The translations under genes were made by a program, and so were the position numbers. Of a stretch of 64,000 nt of DNA, positions 8,081 through 16,779 are shown piece after piece. Source of the DNA: Anaeroglomus sp964630775 (GTDB lineage Bacteria; Planctomycetota; Phycisphaerae; Sedimentisphaerales; Anaerohalosphaeraceae); assembly GCA_964630775.1 (NCBI GenBank), contig CAZVYY010000019.1:10924-74923 (forward strand), written 5' to 3'. The notes below the pieces were generated by a model. The model searched no databases. It was not told the origin of the DNA and was given only the letters and a program-made list of their open reading frames with translations. Position 1 is the first letter of the stretch. The number at the start of each line of letters is the position of its first letter.

Positions 8081-9862
8081 TTAAGGCTGCTGCGGTGCCT
8101 GCTGACTTTCCTGCTCCTTCCGCAATTTCTCGAAATAAGCCTGATCCTGTTTCTGCAATTTTTCAAACAAGTCCGGACGCTCTACCTGCAACCGTCCAAG
8201 CAAATTCAAACGCAGTTCTTCCGGGTACATCGGATCATACAGAAAATCCATAAATGAGGTATATCGCAGCATTTCAAATGTGGGAAGCCCCATGCGATAG
8301 GCCTCGTCGGCATGTTCCTTCTGATAGAATGTATGCACTTCCTGGGCCATTTTTTCCAGACCGGCGGCCTCATCGTCATTGTGCACGGCATAACGGAAAT
8401 AGCTTTCCCGCAGCATCCCGGTAATGGCCTCCACGGCATCACGAATACCGAGTCCCTGAAATTCCTCTTTCATTCGCTTTTGCAGGAATTCAATCATCGG
8501 CAACTTGAAATCCTCCTCTTCGATGCCTTCATCATTAATCTTGTACCGCGTGATCATCGTGCGGTAAATTTCGAGTGCCTGCCTGACATGCCCGGCCTGA
8601 TAAAACGTCATCACGGCATTTTCAAGAAAATTCTTGTGACCGCCCCGAACGGCTTTGGGATTACCTTTTTCCAGGGTTTCATACTTTTCGATCACTTTGC
8701 GCCAGGTCTGGTCACAGCTTGCAAACATCCGCATGTCCGGACGCATGAAAATATCCGTTTTGCCATCTTTGCTGGTAAAAAGAATAATATTGCCGGAGCG
8801 ATACAGCATCTGCAGACTGTGAAAAATAATTCGATCCGTGTTTTTTTCGTCCACACGGTACTGACCCTCGCGTCCTGCCACATCCAGCCCTTTAGCCGAC
8901 CAGTAAATCGCATGCACCGCCGGGTGCTCCCAATTCAGCGGATCACGCTGATTGGGATCATCCAGACGCATCGGGCCATACATCTGGTTGAGCCGATGCA
9001 TATAGGCCGGGTCCATTTTCCAGACATGACGAATCTGGTAAGCCCTGGCAAACACATCAAACTTGTCCAGGCCGGGATCCTGCCGATACTGGTCAATCAC
9101 TGCAAACGTTTCTTTGGGGAATCGATCGGGATTTTGACGCAATGACAGGTAATTTTCAATCAATTGTTCATCCGAAAGAAATGCCTTATCCGCCTGCCGC
9201 AGTGCATCCACAAAGGTTTTAACCTGCGGATCCTGGAGGAGTTCCTGTAAGGTCTGCGGAGCTGAGATTAATTTCTCAAAATATGCATTCGTCTTGTCCC
9301 CCAGCAGCGGCCGCATGGATAAAGCCAGTTCCCGTTTGTAATACGTATTGCAATCATCGGCAATATCGCCAATCTTGTGAAGAAATATCCAGGAAAGCTG
9401 ACGATACAGCATGATACTGTGGGGATTATACTCAATCCCTTTATCCCGCAGCAATTCGTAGCCGTTGCGCACCCATCGCCACCGCTCCTGGCACTGGGTA
9501 TTGGGAATAGCCACGGAAATGTTATACGCCATATTCCATGCGTGAAAATCCCAGACGGCTGCAAATCGCGGCTGAAGCATCGATATCCATTCGGCAAGCT
9601 GCTTGGCATCAAAAAACTTGCCGTCCTGCTTCAATTTATCCGCACGCATCCAGAGAACATCGACAATCAAACCGCGAAAGGCTCCCATCGCCACCGTGGC
9701 AAACGCCAGTGACGGCGGGGCATCGCCAAGGTTGGTCGTCAGCATCAGCCCCATGTCTTTGCGGCTTGCACGGATGGAATCCTGCTGCGATGAAGCCAGA
9801 TACAGCATCGCTCCGCAAACCACCAGGCACAACAGGATTATTCCATAATCTTTCCAGCGCAT
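8081..9862 (-). CDS. Membrane-anchored helical-repeat protein of the ABC-2/SPFH operon
   Basis: This 593-residue protein has a single N-terminal membrane segment (about residues 5-23) and a large soluble part that reads as mostly helical, with repeated paired-helix stretches resembling TPR units, such as the segments around LAEWISMLQPRFAAVWDFHAW and AVMTFYQAGHVRQALEIYRT. The C-terminus is a charged Gln- and Glu-rich helix ending in QQAPQQP. There is no cleavable signal, lipobox or catalytic motif. It is the last gene of a seven-gene operon and starts 12 bases after an ABC-2 permease. I do not recognise a named family. The context suggests an accessory or scaffold subunit of the adjacent ABC transporter, exposed outside the cytoplasmic membrane if the anchor is inserted N-in. 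That is inference. Confidence 0.75.
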   Translation of the reverse strand: MRWKDYGIILLCLVVCGAMLYLASSQQDSIRASRKDMGLMLTTNLGDAPPSLAFATVAMGAFRGLIVDVLWMRADKLKQDGKFFDAKQLAEWISMLQPRFAAVWDFHAWNMAYNISVAIPNTQCQERWRWVRNGYELLRDKGIEYNPHSIMLYRQLSWIFLHKIGDIADDCNTYYKRELALSMRPLLGDKTNAYFEKLISAPQTLQELLQDPQVKTFVDALRQADKAFLSDEQLIENYLSLRQNPDRFPKETFAVIDQYRQDPGLDKFDVFARAYQIRHVWKMDPAYMHRLNQMYGPMRLDDPNQRDPLNWEHPAVHAIYWSAKGLDVAGREGQYRVDEKNTDRIIFHSLQMLYRSGNIILFTSKDGKTDIFMRPDMRMFASCDQTWRKVIEKYETLEKGNPKAVRGGHKNFLENAVMTFYQAGHVRQALEIYRTMITRYKINDEGIEEEDFKLPMIEFLQKRMKEEFQGLGIRDAVEAITGMLRESYFRYAVHNDDEAAGLEKMAQEVHTFYQKEHADEAYRMGLPTFEMLRYTSFMDFLYDPMYPEELRLNLLGRLQVERPDLFEKLQKQDQAYFEKLRKEQESQQAPQQP

Positions 9863-9874
9863 GTCGTCAGATCC

Positions 9875-11248
9875 TCAAACCACACTCTTTGCCACTTCCC
9901 GGCGGTGAAATATATAAATTCCAAATCCCAGCAGAATCAATCCTTTTAATCCAACCGTAATTGCAGCCGTCCTGAGCAAAAACAGCCACTGAATCATCCG
10001 GCCGGATACAATATAACTGGTCGGATTAAAATCTCCGTCAAACTGCGGCAAAAGCAGCAGAAACGGTTTTATCGTGAACGTGTAAAGAATACCAATCCCG
10101 GCCCCCAACCCATCAATCGATTCCATAATAAAACCATTGACAATTCCGGCTGAAAAAATCGCCAGGCACCCCAATACCGCCACGGGAAACGAAAGCCAGG
10201 TGGTCAGCGTAATTCCTAATGCCGCCAAAAACAGCAGCCGGATCAATATCAGCAGCGTCGCACGCCAGAAATTCCCGGTAAACGTCCCAACTTTATATAG
10301 AACCTCCAAATCCTGAACAATCACCGTCATTTCATTAAGATTCGGATTATTCAAAAAACCCACTTCAAGTATCCCATCTTTGGTCACGGCATCTGCGGGT
10401 ATCGCAAATTCCTGAACAGCACGCGTCGCTGAATCTTTCTGGATATTGTATATCGGGGTAGTCAATGATCCGCCGCCTTGTTCATACGCCGTCAAATCGC
10501 CCACAGCCCACAACCCGTAAACTGTAACATCAGATACAGCGTTGGATGTGTCCAGTTTATATCGGACAAAAATCATCGCATTGGGATCGCTGGCCGGATG
10601 TACATTTTTGAAAGTCCATTTACGGACCCGCCCAGCCTCGACGCTTTTGTCACCAAGGCGTTCCTCCCGCATCAGCTCACTCAGAACTTCGACTTGCGTC
10701 ATGGTATCAGGCAGACGGCGTTCTTCCTTCAGTTTTTCGTAACGTTTTTTGACTCGTTCCTGCAGCGCCTGTTCATCCGTGGACACCTTCAGGCCGACTC
10801 GGGCTGTAAAAAACTCATCACCGGCCTTGACAGCATCCTCCGGGCTGGCTGCAACAAATCGCGGCATAAACATGGTCAGGCCGAAAATCAACCCGCTGAA
10901 CAATCCCAGCAGCACTACATCCACGATGACAATACCCAGAAATTTGCCAACCAGGATTTGCCATCGACGCACCGGCTTGGTAACCACCAGAAAAATCTGC
11001 CGCCGCTTCATTTCATCACTGAGAGTAAACGTGGAAATGGCAATCGTCAGGATGCACAGCAGAATACCCACCAGGCTCAATCCGTAACTGGAAAAGGTCT
11101 GTAGTTTGCCCAGCAGCGTTCCGTCGCCGATCATAATCATGCTCATCATCGGCAGCAGAATCAGCAGCAGCACAACAACGACTCCCGCGATTTTCATCCG
11201 CAGGGCCTGTGCCATGGTATTTCGTGCGATAGCCCAGATACTATTCAT
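9875..11248 (-). CDS. ABC-2 type transporter permease with large extracytoplasmic domain
   Basis: This 457-residue permease has membrane segments near residues 15-40, 55-77 and 103-127, then an extracytoplasmic domain of about 200 residues, then four more hydrophobic segments toward the C-terminus. The cytoplasmic loop SDEMKRRQIFLVVTKPVRRWQILVGKF is the coupling region typical of ABC-2 permeases of the NatB/YhfK-like type. The gene begins 15 bases after the stop of its cognate ATPase and is followed at 12 bases by the membrane-anchored helical protein. The extracytoplasmic domain contains a beta-rich stretch but no motif that identifies a substrate. The divergent gene at 18993 encodes a similar but shorter permease. 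Confidence 0.87.
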   Translation of the reverse strand: MNSIWAIARNTMAQALRMKIAGVVVVLLLILLPMMSMIMIGDGTLLGKLQTFSSYGLSLVGILLCILTIAISTFTLSDEMKRRQIFLVVTKPVRRWQILVGKFLGIVIVDVVLLGLFSGLIFGLTMFMPRFVAASPEDAVKAGDEFFTARVGLKVSTDEQALQERVKKRYEKLKEERRLPDTMTQVEVLSELMREERLGDKSVEAGRVRKWTFKNVHPASDPNAMIFVRYKLDTSNAVSDVTVYGLWAVGDLTAYEQGGGSLTTPIYNIQKDSATRAVQEFAIPADAVTKDGILEVGFLNNPNLNEMTVIVQDLEVLYKVGTFTGNFWRATLLILIRLLFLAALGITLTTWLSFPVAVLGCLAIFSAGIVNGFIMESIDGLGAGIGILYTFTIKPFLLLLPQFDGDFNPTSYIVSGRMIQWLFLLRTAAITVGLKGLILLGFGIYIFHRREVAKSVV

Positions 11249-11263
11249 AGTCCCTTACACCCG

Positions 11264-12481
11264 TCATTTGGGATTATCAGTCGGTGTTGTCGAACCATCG
11301 CTGGTTTTTTTCCGGTCCATCAATTGATTGAGCAGGTCTTTTTTGACCGCCTCCACCGGCTTGACCGGCTCAGTCGGACGGGCCGTTTCAGGCCGCCCTG
11401 ATGCGGCGGGTTTGGCCTCCATCAACTGACTGAGCAATTCACGATTCTGCGACGGTTCCGCCTTGGCTTGTGTGACCGCGATGGTTTCACTTTCGGCGGG
11501 CGCGACAGGCTCGGCCGCCCTGGACGTCACCAGCTTATCCAGAATTCCGGGCTGACGTACAATTTCTTTTTCCGCGAGGAAGCCGCTGATGCCCGACCCC
11601 ACACCGGCCCCGCTGGTTGTCTGCATTTCCTGCTGAGCCTTGTTGACCGTCCGAACAAAAAAGGACTCCAGCTTATCCATCGGGTGCACGATATCACATT
11701 CACAGTGTTCCTGTTCCAGTATCGCACGAACTTTACTCAATACCGCATCGCTAACCTGAGAAGTCTGGATATATGTTTTGCCCGTCTGTTCCAGCAGTTC
11801 CTTAACCGATCCCTCCACCTGCATCCTGCCGCCGTACATAATCCCGATCCGGTCGCAAATATCTTCCACATCCGCCAGCAGATGACTGCACAGCAGGATC
11901 GTTTTGCCGCGTTTGCCCAATTCCGCCAGCAAATCCTTCATCTGACGGGTCCCCATCGGGTCCATCCCCGACGTCGGCTCATCCAGAATCAGCAAATCCG
12001 GGTCGTTAATCAGGGCCTGGGCAAGCCCGATACGCCGGGCCATGCCTTTGGAAAACGTCCCCACCTGCCGGTTGCCCGCACCGGTCAGCCCCACCATATC
12101 CAGCAGCGTTTCAATGCGGGCCTTGCGGACGGAATTCGGCAATCCGAACAGCCGCCCATAAAAATCCAGCGTCTCATATGCCGTCAAATACCGATACAAA
12201 TACGATTCTTCCGGCAGATACCCAATCCGGCTCGACACCGCCGCCTGATCCGACGTGCCGCCAAGCACAATCGCTGCGCCTTTGGTCGGGTGCAGCAGGT
12301 TCAGCAGCATCTTGATAGTTGTCGTCTTGCCGGAACCATTGGGCCCCAGAAAACCGTAAATTTCATTGGGATAGATTTTCAGATTCAGATTATCCACCGC
12401 AACCACGCGGGGCCTGCCCCACCAGTCCGGGAATATCTTGGTCAATGAAATCGTCTCGATTGCAAATTGGCTCTGTGCCAC
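11264..12481 (-). CDS. ABC transporter ATP-binding protein with long C-terminal tail
   Basis: The first 220 residues or so are a canonical ABC ATPase: Walker A GPNGSGKTT at 46-54, Q-loop region YLPEESYLYRYLTAYE, signature FSKGMARRIGLAQAL, Walker B LLILDEPTSGMDP and the switch His in LLCSHLLADVEDICD. About 100 further residues form a low-complexity Pro-, Ala- and Glu-rich tail carrying two copies of a short amphipathic motif, LLSQLMEAK and LLNQLMDRK, near residues 350 and 388. Typical members end near residue 310, so the tail is an addition. The partner permease follows at 15 bases. Substrate is unknown. The tail motifs might bind another operon product, which is inference. Confidence 0.9.
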   Translation of the reverse strand: MAQSQFAIETISLTKIFPDWWGRPRVVAVDNLNLKIYPNEIYGFLGPNGSGKTTTIKMLLNLLHPTKGAAIVLGGTSDQAAVSSRIGYLPEESYLYRYLTAYETLDFYGRLFGLPNSVRKARIETLLDMVGLTGAGNRQVGTFSKGMARRIGLAQALINDPDLLILDEPTSGMDPMGTRQMKDLLAELGKRGKTILLCSHLLADVEDICDRIGIMYGGRMQVEGSVKELLEQTGKTYIQTSQVSDAVLSKVRAILEQEHCECDIVHPMDKLESFFVRTVNKAQQEMQTTSGAGVGSGISGFLAEKEIVRQPGILDKLVTSRAAEPVAPAESETIAVTQAKAEPSQNRELLSQLMEAKPAASGRPETARPTEPVKPVEAVKKDLLNQLMDRKKTSDGSTTPTDNPK

Positions 12482-12502
12482 TGCAGGACCTCGCTACAAT
12501 AA

Positions 12503-14458
12503 TTAATGATTATGCCCGGGCTGAATATGCGGGTCCAGATGTTCGCCGAACCGTACCAGCCGCGCGCTGTTAAACACCACCAGAACCGAACCGCCGAAAT
12601 GGAGGAATGCCGCCACAATCGGAGGCAGCCACCCCACCGCCGAAGCGGCAATGCCCAGCACAATAAACAGAACGCCGAAAAACAGGTTCTGGTTGATTAC
12701 GCCGCGGGTTTTCCGCGAAAGCTGCACCAAAAACGGCAGCCGCCGCAGGTCATTGCTCATCAGGGCAATGGACGCCGAATTGATCGCCACATCGCTTCCG
12801 GCAGCCCCCATCGCGATACCCAGATCGCCGGCCGCCAGCGCCGGGGCGTCATTAATGCCATCGCCCACCACCGCCACAATATGTCCATCCGCCTTAATGC
12901 GTTCCACGACCGCCAGCTTATCCTGCGGCAGACACTGCGCCTTGTAATCCGTGCAGCCCAGCTCCGCCGAGACCCGGTTAGCCACTTCGTTGCGGTCGCC
13001 GGTCAGCATCGTCACCCGTTTAATATCGTTATCAAACAATTCCTTGACCGCCGCCTGGGCCTCGGGGCGAGCCTTGTCCTGCAGGCCAATCCAGCCGATG
13101 CAGTGATTATTTTTCGACACATACAGAGTACTGAATCCCTGCTCTTCGTGCAACGATGGATCCGGCACGCTGCTGACATCAATCTGGTTTTCTTTCAGGA
13201 AACTCTCACGCCCGACCATCACCCGAACACCGCCGACGGTTGCGGTTACACCTTTACCCGGTGTCTCCTTAAACTGGGCCGCGCGTTCAAATGACACATT
13301 AGCCTCTTTAGCCAGGTTGATCACCGCTCTTGCGGCGGGGTGCTTGCTCATCTGTTCCGCCGAGGCCGTCAGCGCCAGCAATTCCGCCGGTTCAATCCCG
13401 CTGGCCGGTTCCAGCTTGGTCACATAAAGCTGGCCGGTCGTCAGCGTTCCGGTTTTGTCAAAGACCACCGCGGTAATCTTGCCGGCAATTTCCAGCAGCG
13501 ATACATTCTTGACCAGAATCCCCAGGCGAGCCGCTGCCGACAGGGCCGCCACCATCGCCGTCGGGGTCGCCAGAATCAGCGGACACGGACAGGAAATCAC
13601 CAGCGCCGAAATCGAACGGTTCAGGTCCTTGGTAAAGAAATAGATAATCGCACTGATCATCAGAATCGTCGGGATATACCACATGACATACTGGTCGATC
13701 ATCCGCATGATCGGAAGCTGTGTCTTTTCCGCCGACATGATTAACTGCTGCACTTTGCCCAGCGTCGTATCCTGTCCGGCCTTGGTCACCACAATATCCA
13801 GCACACCGGTAATATTGGATGTTCCTGCGAATACCTGCATTCCCGCCACTTTATCCACCGGCAGTGATTCACCGGTAATCGTCGCTTCATTAATCGAACT
13901 CAAGCCTTCACGAATCTGGCCGTCGGCAGGGATATTGTCGCCAGGCCGGACCCGTACCACATCGCCGGGCTTGAGCGTTGCAACATTGACTTCGCTTTCC
14001 AGACCGTTATTGCTGATTAGCGTCGCCGTGGTTGGTGTCAGCCGAATCAGGGATTCGATTGACGCCCTTGCCCCCAGCGCCGTCCGGGTTTCCATCAATT
14101 CGGCCAGCAGCATAATAAAGCCCACCACGCCGGCTGTCACATAATCCCCTGTGGCAAATGCGGCAATCACGGCCAGGGCAACCAGCTCATCCATGTGCAT
14201 GTGACCGTGCATCACACCGTGTACGGCATGCAGGATAATCGGCAATCCCAGCAGCAAAGCCCCCACCATGGCAACAATCTGGCTGACCTGCCCGTCTAAG
14301 CCGAACATGGTCGGCATCCAGTTGGCCAGTTGAGCATTCAGCAGCAGCACCCCGCCGGCCAGCGTCCCAAACAGGGCAAAGCTGACCCGGATCTGCTTAT
14401 TGTGCGTATGACCGCCTTCCAGTTCCGTCTCTTTTACACCAATATGCGTATGAACCAT
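12503..14458 (-). CDS. P1B-type heavy-metal translocating ATPase
   Basis: This 651-residue ion pump has the P1B hallmarks: TGESLPVDK (actuator), SCPCPLILATP (the transmembrane CPC metal site), DKTGTLTTGQ (phosphorylated Asp), the SKHPAA motif in the nucleotide domain and GDGINDAPAL (hinge). It lacks an N-terminal HMA domain. Instead, His-rich stretches occur at the N-terminus (HTHIG and GGHTHN), in the second membrane helix (HAVHGVMHGHMHMDE) and at the C-terminus (HLDPHIQPGHNH). The last membrane helix reads LHFGGSVLVVFNSARL, which matches neither the classic copper nor the classic zinc/cadmium pattern well, so the metal is undecided. The gene lies between hflK (62 bases upstream) and the ABC ATPase (21 bases downstream), an unusual context for a metal exporter. 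Confidence 0.92.
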   Translation of the reverse strand: MVHTHIGVKETELEGGHTHNKQIRVSFALFGTLAGGVLLLNAQLANWMPTMFGLDGQVSQIVAMVGALLLGLPIILHAVHGVMHGHMHMDELVALAVIAAFATGDYVTAGVVGFIMLLAELMETRTALGARASIESLIRLTPTTATLISNNGLESEVNVATLKPGDVVRVRPGDNIPADGQIREGLSSINEATITGESLPVDKVAGMQVFAGTSNITGVLDIVVTKAGQDTTLGKVQQLIMSAEKTQLPIMRMIDQYVMWYIPTILMISAIIYFFTKDLNRSISALVISCPCPLILATPTAMVAALSAAARLGILVKNVSLLEIAGKITAVVFDKTGTLTTGQLYVTKLEPASGIEPAELLALTASAEQMSKHPAARAVINLAKEANVSFERAAQFKETPGKGVTATVGGVRVMVGRESFLKENQIDVSSVPDPSLHEEQGFSTLYVSKNNHCIGWIGLQDKARPEAQAAVKELFDNDIKRVTMLTGDRNEVANRVSAELGCTDYKAQCLPQDKLAVVERIKADGHIVAVVGDGINDAPALAAGDLGIAMGAAGSDVAINSASIALMSNDLRRLPFLVQLSRKTRGVINQNLFFGVLFIVLGIAASAVGWLPPIVAAFLHFGGSVLVVFNSARLVRFGEHLDPHIQPGHNH

Positions 14459-14520
14459 AACACTCTGTCTCTCTGAATAGGTCTGTTAATTTCCATCCAC
14501 TGCATACCGGAACACGGGTA

Positions 14521-15792
14521 TTACTTGCCGGGTTCCTGCGTTTTCTTCTGGCTTTTGACGTCACGATTCATCTGGATTCGCAATTCCTTGGGATTTTCGC
14601 CGCCGGGCTGAATGAACATCTTCTCTTCGGCCTTGGCCATAATCTGCTCCATCGCATCCTGATAAATCCGCTGCAGCACCAGTTCCGGGCGTTTGTTATA
14701 CTCCGGCAGCAGCTTCTGCAGGTATTCGGCGTTGGCACGGGCCTCCGCCACGGTCGTTGTTTTATACCCGCGGGCTTCGGAAATCAATCCCTGCACCTGC
14801 CCTTTCATCTGGGCCACCAGTTCTTCTTTCTGAGCCTGTGTCAGGTTGGGCTGTTTAATTTTTTCCAGCAGCGCCTCCGCCTCCGGCCCGGCCGTATCGG
14901 TCAGCAGTTTTTCTTTATAGGCATAAGCATCCGTAACAATGGTCTTGCTCTGCTGACCGGCCTGAATCGACGCCTGAAACGCATCGTCCACCTGCCGCGG
15001 CCAGACAATCCGCTCGGCATTCACCCCATCAATTTTCAATCCACTGTTTAAAGCATCCAGTTTTTTCTGCAAAAGAATTTTTACTTTATCAGAAATATCC
15101 CGATTGCTGGTCACTGCGTCGTCAATACTGTATTTGACCATCGTCCCGACAATCGCTGATGCGGCGAAACTTTCCAGCATGGGATTGATGGATTCGGAAG
15201 CGGCATCCAGAAAATCTTCACCGGGACGGGGCTGACGATAATGCATATTTTCAAAAAACAACTCCGGCCGATCAATCAGGTACGTAATCGTCCAGCGGGA
15301 ATGAACAATATTATAATCGTCCCCTTCCAGTCCCAGGATACTGTCATTTCGGGTCAGGCAATAGCCATCTTTAATGGGATCCAGGTAGGCCGGCGGAAAG
15401 GGATTCTTCTGTCCCAATTTCTCCTGGGCCGTCTCAAAATACCAGAATGAATCCACATTCAGTGTCTGCACCTTGGTCACCGGGATGCGGATAATTTCAC
15501 TGATGGGTTCAGGCAGGGTAAAATGAAGCCCCGGCTTGAGAACACGGTCATCTCCCAGCCCCTGCACCTTGCCGAACAGCAGCACCAGGGCCTGTTCATC
15601 CTCGCGAACCTTGAAAATCCCGCTGGCTAAAAACAAAATCACCAGAACGATCATGATAACCTTCAGGATGGCAAAGCTGGTCTTTAACGCGCTGGTCAGC
15701 GATTTGCCCGCGGCATCCTGCGGTTCAAACGCCGATCCCTGCGGCTTGCACCCGCAGCCTGAATGATGGTGATGGTCATGACTATGCGACAT
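14521..15792 (-). CDS. hflK: HflK-like SPFH protein with His/Cys-rich N-terminus
   Basis: This 423-residue protein has a membrane helix at about residues 40-62, an SPFH/band-7 domain of HflK type (VREDEQALVLLFGKV, LKPGLHFTLPEPI) and a long coiled C-terminal region with ARANAEYL, which in HflK drives ring assembly. The first 15 residues include H-D-H-H-H-H and C-G-C and look like a metal-binding tag, which ordinary HflK lacks. HflC follows the usual pairing 49 bases upstream. In other bacteria HflKC forms a cage around the FtsH protease, but no ftsH is seen in this window, and the next downstream gene is a metal ATPase. A role as scaffold for that pump is inference. Confidence 0.86.
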   Translation of the reverse strand: MSHSHDHHHHSGCGCKPQGSAFEPQDAAGKSLTSALKTSFAILKVIMIVLVILFLASGIFKVREDEQALVLLFGKVQGLGDDRVLKPGLHFTLPEPISEIIRIPVTKVQTLNVDSFWYFETAQEKLGQKNPFPPAYLDPIKDGYCLTRNDSILGLEGDDYNIVHSRWTITYLIDRPELFFENMHYRQPRPGEDFLDAASESINPMLESFAASAIVGTMVKYSIDDAVTSNRDISDKVKILLQKKLDALNSGLKIDGVNAERIVWPRQVDDAFQASIQAGQQSKTIVTDAYAYKEKLLTDTAGPEAEALLEKIKQPNLTQAQKEELVAQMKGQVQGLISEARGYKTTTVAEARANAEYLQKLLPEYNKRPELVLQRIYQDAMEQIMAKAEEKMFIQPGGENPKELRIQMNRDVKSQKKTQEPGK

Positions 15793-15841
15793 GCGTATTC
15801 CTTCACACTATGCTATTGTGTTTCGAATTCATTTTCATGAG

Positions 15842-16744
15842 TTACTGTTTGGGTTCCGTTTTCTTCATATCCGGAATCCCCTTGAGCAGTTGCATCGGCT
15901 CGGTATCAGTTCCCAGAACAATCGTGGAGCGTTCTTTTAAAATCGTACGCAGGGCCTCCAGGTCACGCAGGAACATCGCCAGCTCTGGATCCGCTTCCAG
16001 CATCTTGTAATAGGCTGCGGCTTCGGCATCGCCGGCCCCGCGAATCGCCTTGGCCTGGGCTTCGGCGACGGCCAGCAGTTCTTTCTGTTTGGCCAGTGCA
16101 TCGCTGCGAATCTTTTCCGCCTCCGATGTGCCCGCGGCAAGAATATTATCCGTCTTGCGTTTGCGGTCGGCCTTCATCCGCTCGAAGACCTTTTCCGTGG
16201 TCTTGTCGCTGATTTCGAGGCGCTTGATGCCGACCGATGCTACCTCGATACCGTAGCTGCTCTTGGCACGCGGAGCAATTTCGTCTAAAATTTCCTTTTC
16301 AATCACTTCAAAACGAACCTTGTCCGGGTCCGTGTTTACAAAATCACTGAAATAATGACGCCCGATAACGGAATTCTGCGAGTTCCGCAGCAGATTTTCA
16401 ATACCCTTTTGGGCTCCTTTGGTATCACGAACCGATACCAGATATTTGTGCGGCTCCGCGATGCGCCAGACAATAAAGCTGTGCACGATAATCGGCTCAC
16501 CACCGGCAGTCGTGGTTTCTTCCATTTTGATATCCAGCAGTTGAAGGCGGGAATCAAACTTGTGCACATTTTCAATTCCCACCGGCCAGCGGAACTGAAA
16601 GCCCGGCTCGTCTATCGTGCGCACCGGATTGCCAAATCGCGTCACCAGGGCGGTTTCTGTCTGCCGTACCTGAAAACTGCACATCGCCAGAGCCAGCGCC
16701 GCCACAACCACAACAATACTGATGATACCCCAAATATTCTTCAT
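15842..16744 (-). CDS. hflC: HflC-like SPFH membrane protein
   Basis: This 300-residue protein starts with a membrane helix (about residues 5-21) and continues as a single SPFH domain (VRQTETALVTRFGNPVRTIDEPGFQFRWP) followed by the helical HflC tail with MKADRKRKTDNILAAGTSEAEKIRSDA. Length and layout match HflC. It pairs with the HflK-like gene 49 bases downstream and is preceded by a polytopic SPFH gene 35 bases upstream, so the operon encodes three different SPFH subunits that could co-assemble in the cytoplasmic membrane. Confidence 0.9.
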   Translation of the reverse strand: MKNIWGIISIVVVVAALALAMCSFQVRQTETALVTRFGNPVRTIDEPGFQFRWPVGIENVHKFDSRLQLLDIKMEETTTAGGEPIIVHSFIVWRIAEPHKYLVSVRDTKGAQKGIENLLRNSQNSVIGRHYFSDFVNTDPDKVRFEVIEKEILDEIAPRAKSSYGIEVASVGIKRLEISDKTTEKVFERMKADRKRKTDNILAAGTSEAEKIRSDALAKQKELLAVAEAQAKAIRGAGDAEAAAYYKMLEADPELAMFLRDLEALRTILKERSTIVLGTDTEPMQLLKGIPDMKKTEPKQ

Positions 16745-16779
16745 ATCTCTATCCTGCTATTGATTAGTGTTATTCACTC

